From: Streblospio benedicti | Lineage: Eukaryota > Annelida > Polychaeta > Spionida > Spionidae | Reading direction: 5' to 3' | Length of the DNA stretch: 64,000 nucleotides | NCBI GenBank assembly: GCA_019095985.1 | Contig: CM032669.1 | Location: 37,111,992 to 37,175,991, forward strand | Shown here: in pieces, positions 40,801-52,800 of the stretch | Layout of the letters: each line of letters begins with the position of its first letter | How positions within the stretch are numbered: position 1 is the first letter of the stretch | Translations under genes and position numbers: made by a program | The notes under the pieces: generated by a model | What the model saw: only the letters and a program-made list of their open reading frames with translations | Databases searched by the model: none | Told to the model about the DNA's origin: nothing

Positions 40801-43800
40801 AGTTGGTTCCTGATTGTTACTACTTTACAGGTCACACAGTTCCAGCTAGAGTACTCAAACTCACTGTTAGAGCTAGGATGCTCAAGTTAGATTTTTTAGT
40901 TAGAAATACTGACCATTCTACACAAATTTCATATGGACCATTAATGGCCCAAATTTGGATTGTTTCATAAAAATGGTGAATCATCAGCGGCGTTCAGTGC
41001 ATTTCAAAACAACCACAATGCTCCCTAATTGATTCCATTGTGGTTGATATTCTCTCTTACAATAAACACTGATTTGTCACCTTTGGATGACACTTTTTAT
41101 TTTAAGCAATTTGTATATTAGTTATTTACATTAATCGTAATGAAAGCTTACTTAATTTAAGGTTGAGATATCAAGTATAGACTTGGAAAAGTTCACAGAA
41201 GAACAAAATAAAGTACGAGCTGCCCGCCAATCCCGTTACAAATCTACTTTACCAGATTATCTACAAAAGAAGATGGGTACGTTTATTTAAAATGATTTAA
41301 ATTTTGTTGTTAGTATATCGTTTTGAACATTTGTAGTAAATGAGCAGTAGTCTAATACTTCTATGTATTGCAAATTCAGATCCAAGTGTGTTAGATGAAA
41401 CTAAGAAAGAAGTTGAGAAGCGTATTCAACAAGCATCCAAAGCAAGAGAATTACTGGATCTTATGGAAAATAAATCAAGATATTTTTCTCTTGGTTTAAA
41501 TCAATCTCAAAATAACAACGTTAGAACGCCACCAAACTTGGTAAATTCATCTTTCTAATTTATAACTCTCTTATAATGCTTATCAGTTTTTCTGTAAAGT
41601 ATAAAAATAAATAATTGATGGAAACAGCATTACATTTACTACAGTTGAAGGTAAGTCCGTGAATGACATGCGTCATACCTAGACTCGGTGGGGTCCAACT
41701 CTTAGATTTTAGGTTCTATTCCATTTATATCCTGGATTGTTATGCTAGTATCATGTAATTACACAATTACGTTTTAATCATTATTCATATTATATTTTAC
41801 ATTAGGGCTGAGTCATTATTTAAGATGTGGGGGAGTTGGAAGTTTTTTTAGACATCAGTGTTTCTAATTTCTGACCCCCCAACGGGTTTGCAAATCAAAC
41901 ATATGACCCCCCCACATCGAAATATATGCTTGAAATATGAACTTCCGACCCCCCCACTTAAGTATATAACTTACCTAGCATATGACACCCCCATTTCCAC
42001 ATGCCTTGTGTATGTATTAGTATATAGTCTAATAGCATTGTACTGTCATGTCTGCAGTACAAATTTGCAAACAATATTTAGCTACCGGTATATGAATGAA
42101 ACTATGAATGAATGAAACTAGTTTTTTACATGGTTTATAAATGCAATAAACAAAATGCAATACAAATTGTATATATTAACTTGTCATGATATGAAAGGAC
42201 TGGTGCTATTTAATTGAATTTAGAGAAAGTGATTTAATCTTTAATCTGTTATTTTGAAAAAAAAAGTAAAAGAATTTATATTGTATGTTCCAAAAATAAA
42301 AGTTAACGGTTTCGAAATTCAATTAAACAAAATATAATTCAATCTTGATAAAGGGTTTCATATTCCATTTCATAAGTTGCTTGCAGTGGCTCAGACAATT
42401 GCTCTAATATAAGAGCCGATGAGCTATTATCAAAAACTCAAAATTCGATTAATAGCACCAGTGACAGTCTTTTCATATCAAGTTAACTTTGATATATTTT
42501 TAAGCAGTACAAATTCTTGGGGAAGTCACTTGTTACTTAAAGAAAAACTTTCCATCCAATCACTAAAATCCTTTGTCAAAAGCATTTTGGCAAATATTAG
42601 CAATTCAATTGCATGTGTTGAGTGTTGACATGAAACTAGGTACAAAATTACAAGATATTTTATACAACCAAATGATTGATCACATACAAAAAAAAAATAG
42701 CTCAGGACATTCTACCAACATTTAGTAAGAAATATAAACACTTGCCACGGCCCCTTTTAGTAAATTTACAAAATTTGAACATTTGTCAAATTTCTGAACC
42801 CCCCCCCCCAACCAGTTTTTTTCCGACCCCCCCATGGCTTAAATAATGACTCGGCCCTTACCGGTTTTAACAAAATGTGATACATGTATATGTATTTTAT
42901 GAATTTTAAGATACTTTTAATCCTTGAAAAGACAAAAAGTAAAAAAAAAACCCCACATTTTTTTGATAAATATATACTCCTGGATAATTTCTTTCTATCT
43001 TTTAAATATATATATACCGTATGTATATTGCACTATATAGGAAACATCATATAAAATAGTGTTTTTTTTTCTGAGCTATCATCTATTCATATGATAATAT
43101 ACAATCTTGTCTTAGCAGTTTTTGTAAAATTGGACTAAATCTCATGATTTTTTTGTGTGTGATTTGTATTTGTATCGTTACAGCACAAACCAAAGAAGGA
43201 AACATTCAATGTTTATAATAAATAAACTATGAATCAGCATGTTTTTTATTATGTATATGTAAAATCAAAAGAATAAATATGGTCTAGTTCTTGGTATAAT
43301 GACTTTCGGTAAATGCTTTTAACTTATTTTTATTATAGCATGTTATGACGAAATACTTATGTAACTATCAAAATCATGTTTCAGAGGGCAAAACCAAATT
43401 CAGCATCAGGATCAAGATGCTGTACGCCTCCTCCAATGGTAATATTTTTATTTGTAAATCATTTTTACTTCTGCAATAAAATACTTGAAACATAATGGTG
43501 TATTTTTGGCTTTGTTTCAATGTTGATAATTCTATCTTGTTAGAGAAAACCTGCGGAACCTTCATCAAGTAATCAAGGAGCTATTGCTGGAAAACGATAC
43601 GAGCATACGCCTCCGCAAAAAAAATATCCTTTAGCTGGTAAAAAGATTGATTTTTATACATTAATATATCTTATTTTAATTGTATGTAAATCTAATATAG
43701 TTAAAACATTGCTATGTGTGATTGGTGATTATTTTGTGCATTTAGGTATACCAGTAGATTTCACTGGTGTAGATGATATTCCTCAGTATGAAAGACCTAA

Positions 43801-46800
43801 ATATGAAAGGCGCAGGGCGCCAGACTGGTTACCTAAAGAAGCTTTTATGAAATATGGAAAAGTAAATTTTCTTATTTATTTTAAGTGTTGTTTCCCAAAA
43901 ATAAATTTGCTGCTTTACCAATACTTCATACTTGTCATATTTGATTAGATATGTCTGTTAATGGATACACGTCATGCATTAACATTATTTAAATATAGGT
44001 ACAGTATCAACTACATTAGAAGGTAAAAATTTATTGCCTATTTTATAGACTCCAGGATCAGAAAATTTGGCAGTTGAAATTCCCGCAAATATTCAGCACA
44101 CGTTTGGCACGAAAGTTTGTCAGTCAGTTTTAACTGATAAAGGCAAAGTTGAAGATTCGTTTAAGAGACAACAGCCAGTTTCCCGCAGAAAAGCTTGGTG
44201 TGTACTTCTATATCAATATTGTAGTTTATAAAATACTGTAACAGGTTAACAAAATATAATTTACAAGCTAAGTATCTTTATAACCCGATAGTTAAATTTA
44301 AATCACAGTTATTGACTGGATGCCATCACAAGTTGTACGTTCATGCATGAAAGTTTGTACTTGTATATATTGTATCTGAAATATCAATATATTTGTGTAT
44401 ATGCAGGTGTTCTGCACCAAAGAGTACTGATGTAAAATTTGCAGAACCGGCAGATCCTGTTTATGAAGAACTTAGTCAAGCTGTAAGTATATGTGCATTG
44501 GTGTGCGAATATTGTGCATTTGCTAGATTTGTTCATAAGGGCTGTCCTTGTCATCTAACTTTCCATTCATTGTTATTTACAATTTGTTAATAAACATATC
44601 GAGTCATTGCATGAAGAGCCTTACACCTTTCGATCATTGAGTTGAATACACTGCACGGCTCTGCTCGGCGCCCTGCATCTGTACCCCCGAATTTGCAGGC
44701 TGCATGCTAAATTATCCCTTTTACTGCAGGAGTGTGTTTTAAATTATTATGTGTGTTTGGGTGCGGGTTTCAATCTTTAAAAAATGTTGGATCGCTGGCT
44801 CTTCGTTGGCTAAAAATCAGATCAGAACCTACAAAGAAATCAGCATGCTTTACTTGTTACATTTTTTTAGTATTTTCTTTAGCTTTGCACAGATTATTAT
44901 GTATATCATGTTTATCTTTTCTCTTAAAAGGGTGCAGTATATGTATATATTATTATATTAATATTGTAACAGGAATGTGATTGGCTTTGTACAGTCTGAT
45001 GCTCAACAGAAATTTGGCGCCCATGCAAGAAATATGAATTCACACATAATCAACCCCAAGTGTGTCCCACTGTTTAATTCATCTCTGGGTGACCGCAATC
45101 TCTGGATCTCAATCATCTATTTAACCTATCAATTAGAATAGCCTGATGAATTGAGGTCAAAGTAGAGCATTTACCTTGGGTTTAAGATATAAATCTGTAG
45201 TTCAGATTGATCATGATCTAGACAAGATGATTCTTTTTTTATATTGTGGTGTTATAAAATAAAATGCATATGGATTCATGTATAAAAATAATGATTTTTT
45301 ATAATATAAAATGCATGTGGGTATGATTTATATATATCTAAATTCAGTAATCTATGTATAGGGCAGAGCCCTCCGCGGGCCCCGCGTCTACACCTACACT
45401 TATATTGCGGGTGGGGGTTTTGATCCTCAAAATATGTTTCACAACGGGCTCTTTGTGAACTTAAAATCATGAAGAGAACCCACAAAGAAACCCACATGTT
45501 CTACTTGTTACAATTTTTTAGAATCTTTTCCAGCTTTACAGATTAATTGCATACATACCTCGTCTGTTAAAAAAGTGCAGTTGATGTATTTCATTATATT
45601 GATATTGCAAACAGGAACATGATTGGCTTTATATAGTTTTATAGTAATAGTTAATCTGGATGTTTTCAAACTGAATTATTTTGCAATTCACACAAGATCA
45701 TAGGCACACATGTTTCTTTTACAGAAACTCCCTGAGAAGCATTCCTTGTTACCTGCATTGATTATGGGTGGACGTCATTCATGTAAATGCCAATAACTCT
45801 GTAACTGTGGTTAAAGTGTGATAAATGTATTTACTATATGTTTAAACATAGCTGTAAATATTTACAAAATATGTGGTCTTTAGTGCGGGTTTTGTGGGAG
45901 TTGTCCATTAATATCTCTGGGTCCGGGGTGTGCCAAATTCATGAACACTTGTAAAATAAACATTTTAGTCCATCTTTGCCATCAAAATACTGTCCTTGCG
46001 CACTCAAATCTTAATATTCTGAAATGACATCCTACATGATAAAATGTTTTTAAAGAGATTTCCTGTAATAGCAAAATGTGTCCACGCCTGTTAAGTTTGT
46101 TATTGGTGCGACAAGTATCGGAAGTTATCTACGATCTTATCTAGGTCAGATTTTTGCATTGCTTCAGCAGCTGATCACTTCGTTTGTATGTCGCTATTCA
46201 TCATGTATGTCTCTGGACAAGCTAGAAGGTTTACCGATGAACCAATTACGTTCAAACTCTACACTACTATGAGGTATGAGGCAACACCGAAGTGATTCGA
46301 TTTTGGGCACTTTGCCAATTAAAATGTGCTTTCTACAGGGCCATTTATGACATTTTTACTAGTATTCAATGCACTTTAGAAAACATGATAAAATCAATAT
46401 ATATACCTGCTGCAAATTAATAAAATCAATATGCATGATGAAATCAATATTATTCAGCACATGCATGCACAGTACAATCACACTGTAATATTATTTGTGG
46501 CTGATTACATATTTGTGTACTTTTAATCAAGATTTCTATAACATTTTAGTTAACTTTTAACAGTTGAACTTGATTAACAGTAAAGTATACATTCTTTCAG
46601 TATATATCTTAATTGCCCAGCTAGCGACGCCATGTTCTTTGAACACTTCTGATCTAGTTTTATAATGTATTTCAATGTGGAGAGCTGTTTGAAATAGTCA
46701 AAGTTCCCAAATGTCAGGCCTTTTTTCGCACAATGTGCGCCGATCAAAAACAATAAGATTTTAATATACCGTAATATGTTATACTAACAATTAAGACCTT

Positions 46801-49800
46801 TTCCAAGGTGTGTCTTGATGGATGCACTTTTGCAATTTAAGGTTGAAGTTTTCCAACTTTACTAAGCTCACTTTTTTGTAAGGCCTAAGAACATATACAT
46901 GTAGCCATGTGTACTTTAGAAAATCAATTCGTTTAACTGCATATTTTGAAAGTAGATGTTCTTACGTATATTATGAAAGAAAGGTATTGGATCAGTTTTT
47001 AGGTAGTTTTTCTCGCAGATATTTTGCTTATTTTAGAATTATTGATGTTTCATAGCGTACTGTATTTGAGCGGGTGTGGTAGCTGCCTGAAAATGTACAT
47101 ATTTGTTTACCAGAGATAAGTGAAGTTTTAAATGAGAATCATGTAGATGGTTTATTGCACTGTGATTAGTGATCTCTGTGGGTACAGTTAAATTCACCTG
47201 ATAACTGGTCAAATCTGGGGTGGAGGTTTTTGTGCCAAACTAGTCACAGTTCATCAGGATGTATTCTAACTGAATTAAATCTTCCCGGACGAAGTCCGAA
47301 GGGGGATTTCTTGCTTTGCTTCTGCCCGTGCGTGCATCAGCCCTTCCGTCCAAAATAAACAGGCTGATAATTCGAAGACTACTTGAGCTATTGATTTGCA
47401 AATTGAATATGTCTTGTTTGAGGAAAAAAGTACCTCTCAAAAAATTTTGTTTGTACTTTGGCCTACTTTTGACGAACTTACGAGCGTTACGTAATAAACC
47501 TTGTTAACACTCTACAGGGAGAAGTATTTGACATATGGTCCCCAAACTTCATATTTAGCTTCGTTGTACTCCTCTCCAGTGCTGATTAGATTTTGGTGTA
47601 CTTTGGCCTACTTTTGATAAAGTTACGATGTGTTTTTAAAAACAAATTATTACGTAATTGTGTTTATCTGTCTCCTGGGAACAGTTTATGACTTATCATC
47701 ACCAAACTTGACATTTGGTATGTGTATATCACTCTCAAGTGATTTGATATTGGTGTACTTTGGCCTACTTTTGATTTTTTTTTAATATTCAAGTAAAACT
47801 TGTTACCACTGCACTAGGATAAGTATTTTACCTATGGTCATTAAACTTTACAGTTAAGTTCACTATACTAGTCTCCACAGTTGACTTGATGTTGGTGTAC
47901 TTTGGCCTACTTTTTACAAACTTATGAGCGTTACGTAATAAACCTTGTTACCACTCTACAGGGAGAAGTATTTGACCTATGGTCACCAAACTTCATATCT
48001 AGCTTCGTTGTACCACTGTCCAGAGCTGATTAGATTTTGGTATACTTTGGCCTACTTTTGATGAAATTATGATGTGTTTTAAAAACAAATTATTACGAAT
48101 TTGTGTTTATCTGTCTCCTGGGAAGACTTTATTACCTATCATCACCAAACTTGACATTTTGTATGACTATATCACTCTCCTCATGTGATTTGATATTTGA
48201 GTACTTTAGCCTACTTTTCAAAAATGGCCTGATCGGGGAAATGGCCTGATTGGGGAAGGGGAGATTTACGGCGTTCCCGACGACTACTTGTTACTTTACA
48301 GTTCACACAAGATCATAGACAAACGTTTCCTTTTCAGAAACTCCCTGTAGAATTCTTTGTGCCCGCACATTAATTATGGGTGGAATGTCACTAGCTGTGT
48401 AACTGTGGTTAAAATGTATGATAAATTTAACTTCTATATATTTCAAAATGATTGACTGTAAATATTAAAAATAAAATCTAATCTTTACTCGACAAGTAGA
48501 AACATGTGCATTTACTTGCTAACATTTTGCAACCTGTCTGGTTGTTTCTTCAGAGCAGAATGGAAAGTTCTACTAGTGACCACCAGCTGAGTGAATTTAT
48601 TTCATGAATGACTGTAAAGTCTTATAAAATATGCAGACTTTTGCGGGTTTTATGTGGGTTGTCCTTCAATATAATATTTTTTTATGTGGGTGCGGGCTCC
48701 ATTTTTGTTGAACATGCTGGTGCAGGCTTGGTTGCAGGTTTCACATTAAATGTGTGGGGTGGATGTGGGTGCAAAATTATAACCCGCGCAAGTCTCTGAT
48801 GTAATGCCACCATTGTTAAATTTTTACTCGTTTCCAGTAGGCCAGAAATGTGAAATCCAAATGGAATATTAATAGATTCTTCATGCATTTCACAATGTTT
48901 GTCTACTGTTTTACGTTCTACAAATCATGATAAAAAAAACTCATTTTATGGAATTCTTTTAGCTGGTAAGGAAACTAGAGTTTGAAAAAAGCCTTAAAAA
49001 CAAAAGAAAGATAAAAATGTTTCATACTTACTAAAAGACTTCCAGGCTATGAACTCAGAATTCAGCCAAAAATTCAGCCAGAAATTTGGGCTCGACCAGC
49101 CAGCCTCACTTTGACGGGGCCACGTGGTGGCTCGCTGTACGTTGGTCTGTGTTGCGGACTACCAGAAATTCAGCCAAACACCTGGATGACCCCGTGGTTT
49201 TGAACGAATGGCGTACATCACGTTCGAATAACACGTCACATGTTTGTCTACCACTACGTCACACATATGTTGATAAACTGCACCTGCTGTACTGAATCAT
49301 GGATAATAACGTGAAGAGTAGACACCCCGGTTAAATTATAAATGTATACATAATATTTGCTACTATACAACTGGATCTAGATACAATGAAATGGCCTACA
49401 TATTGTAGAGATCATAGTATAATGAAAGACTTCTCATTCATAGCTATTTCATTTACTGTGAAGTCATTCGCCTAATGTTTTATCCCATACCTGCACTGGG
49501 TGACCTCCTTTTTTGACAGCAACATCACTGTATGAAACCCGTGATTAAGTGTAGATAATTGAGATTTATGATGTACTAAGCTGTTTAAAGGTTTCATGCA
49601 ATGACGAGGGACAATTAAATGTGTAACAGTGGTTAATATGTTTATATTTTACTGATTTGAGTTGTTAGGTAATTGCATGCAAGACTAGTTTATACCCTGG
49701 GGATGAAAAAATTGATAATGGGCTCAAGTTTCATGTCGTATTCTGAAATAAACACCGCCCATACCGATCCTCACCCACTATTCATCTTGCATAGCTCAGG

Positions 49801-52800
49801 TTTACAGCATCCACCCTGTCTTGACACTCCCACGCCGTCGACAAGATTAGTACATTTACCATCACTGTTCTAACACAGTAGCCCACTACCCATTCTGACA
49901 GTTTGTTTGTTTTGTTTTGTTTTTGATGGTTTTTGTGTGCCATTGACTCATGCAGATATGTTTAAATTTTCTGCACATGAACCAAACCAAACATAACCGC
50001 AGAGGGTTTGGAATTAATTAGCATATGCTTATAATACACATAATATATAGCATCCAAACAAGTACCAAATATTTCTACCTTGAAATGATGGCTGGCTTCC
50101 CGGTACTTAGCGTGTAAAACTTTCTAGTAAGAATAAGCGTAAATAAACAGGATTACGATGAATCGAGGATCCATATATTAATTAGGAGTTAATGACTAAG
50201 TCTGCTTTGCTTTAAAAATATTTTTTATCACAGGTGCATGTTTCAAAAGAAAAGAATTTAAAGTTAGTTACCAACATCACTTTCATAAAAATTCATAATC
50301 GTAAATTTAATATCAGAATTGGCAATGTAATTTAATAACTTACCCATTGTAATAACGACCATATTGGAAGGTTGTAAGGCCAAATCTATAACATTTGTGC
50401 CAAAAATTATTTCTTTGTATAAAAGACAATAAAGTTGATGTACTTTAGGAATATTTTGCTCACATACAAACAAACTGATATACCTGACGGGGGTAGCCAT
50501 CTTGAATTTGAAGGTCAAAAGTAAGCTCAAATCATTATGAAGCACAAACTGAGATCCTTGTATCTGGAAACCTTAAAATTGATGTATTAGAGATGCTTGT
50601 AGGTCAAATACACAAAAAGTTAGATTTGGTAATAGGGTTGGGCGGAATTTTGGATTTGTGTATGTCAGGGAATTCCAAGATTGAATTTGGTCGGGCCCAG
50701 GCGGGGAACTTCAGGGGACCATATGGAAGGTGTCTGTGCAAAAATTTGTTTGTTAGGTATAATGGGTTCAAGAATTTTATGTTGATATTTACTCTGCTAA
50801 TAGCTTTCAGGCTTTTATTGTGCAGGGTGTCAATTGTAGGATTTTACCGCGAGATTGGAGTGTCAATCGGTAAATCAGGCGTCAATTTACCGATTGACAC
50901 GACAATTGAGTGGTCAAATACCATTCTATCATGACTAAAATCACACTAAATGAGTTGTCTGTTTCGTTTTATTTTTTAAATAAATTATATCATAATGGTC
51001 TCATTGTCATTTGACCATGCGACGTCAGCACCTTCTTATAGAAAATGTGACATTACTAGTCTTGTTTAGACTGTGGTCGTGACGTCATGCAGTCAAAAAT
51101 AACAATTGAGCACGCTGGTTGAGCATTTCAAAGAGGGTTGTGGCAGACATTTTTTGCATGGAATGATGGAATGATGATTTAAAGTCTCTTTCAGTTAAAA
51201 CCTTTGAAATTAGCGTAGTTTACGTGTTTCCAGCAAAATTTTTGTGAATGATAAAAAGACCAATCTTCCTCAATTTTTTACCCTTTTGTTAAAAATCAGG
51301 ATCTTTGGGTTGTGAATTCCAAATTGATGGTGAGTGTCGTTAGAATAATCAATCACTTGGCGTGCAGTTCTGTAGCCCTTGATTGACCAATCGATTCGAG
51401 GACTAGATGGTGCATTTTGAACGGATTTATAGAATGTGTCATTGTACAAACAGACCAAAGATATCAGGTCTATTTCTCATTACAATATTTTTGAAATGAA
51501 ATAGCTTCAAGCTTAGATCTCAATGACTAAAGTATTTTATAAATGTTAACAGAGGTTAAGGCTCTAAACTGAAATTGTGTCAACCTTTATCTCCTTAATA
51601 TACTAGACTTTAGAAACATAAATGACAGTAAGAAATGTGAAATGATGCTGTTAAAGTTTACAGATAACTTTTGTAAATTCATGTAATTTTCACTTAATAC
51701 AATTTAATGGCCAAATATCATATCATATATGGAAATGAAATATTTCAAGAAAATTAATCATAACTCAATGGGAAGGGTGTGTGGTATTCAAGTGTTTATA
51801 CACTGGCTAAGACCCAATTAAGGAAAAACACGTCCCTGTCTTTCTCTTCGTCCTTCTTAGAAATTTGTTAGGGTGCCTTTGAACGACGTCATTCTCACCA
51901 CCGTCTGAACAGGCTGTATATGCCATTTTGCAATTGTAGCTACAAAAATGTATATAAAATTAACTAATCTTTAATAATTCTGTGAACTCTCGCATCTATT
52001 TGGTGTGTTAATGTTTTTTTCAAACTTTTAATAGTGCATCCTTTTTTCCAATGTGAGAATTATCCAGTCAGCTTGGAACAAAAAGTGCATATTACCACAT
52101 AACAAGCTTCAACAGGCTTATACACAACACTATTCTATTCACTGCCTTTATTTCCCAAAACTCAAAACACCTCAAAACAACTTTAAAAATAATATCAAAA
52201 TAAAAAAAAAACTAATGTTTTTTTGAGATCCTTAGTCTCCTTTTCAATAACAACTAATGAAATTAAATTAATGAACTTACATATCAATAACTATGTCAAA
52301 TTTACATAAATCCCCTCAAGTATTTTACATTATTAAATTTCTATTTTGTATTTTAACACTCTATATAAATCTATCTTCTTTAAACTAAAACTATATTGTT
52401 AAATTCATTACAATTGAAACAACTACACAATAAGGTTTAAAAAACAAAACATAGTAAGAGCTCCTTTAAAGGTATCAACACAATGTACACTAAATTTGTT
52501 CTACAATTTATATATACAACCATAAAGTACAGTGCAACGTACAATCTTGTCTCTACTCTAACAAATTTTGAAAATGTCATTCGCCTGATACCAGGTTGGT
52601 AATGGTCTAGTCATTTCAGCTAATCGCAAATGCAGTGCAGACAAGATGCTCAAAACAGCCAGACTAGACCGGTATAAGCTTTGAAATTCAAAACATTAGA
52701 AAAATGTTAATTTTATCTTAACAGTATAATATTTAACAACTAGCCCACAATTAAGAGATGGCTCTTACCCTTATGCTTTTCGTAAGACACAAAATAGAGG

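Larger units (their letters stand above)
45690..48690. repeat. Direct duplication R2 (45690-45930 and 48297-48690)
   Basis: The copies share TTCACACAAGATCATAG, CAGAAACTCCCTG, ATTATGGGTGGA and TAACTGTGGTTAAA, then TGCGGGTTTT.TGTGGG.GTTGTCC. The sequence between them (the 46.15-46.63 repeat and the 47.28-48.29 array) probably inserted into one unit. Confidence 0.6.

Noticed and set aside
50593-50934. 113-codon open frame
   Set aside because: There is no motif or splice support, and it runs through the 50.86-kb palindrome. It looks like chance.
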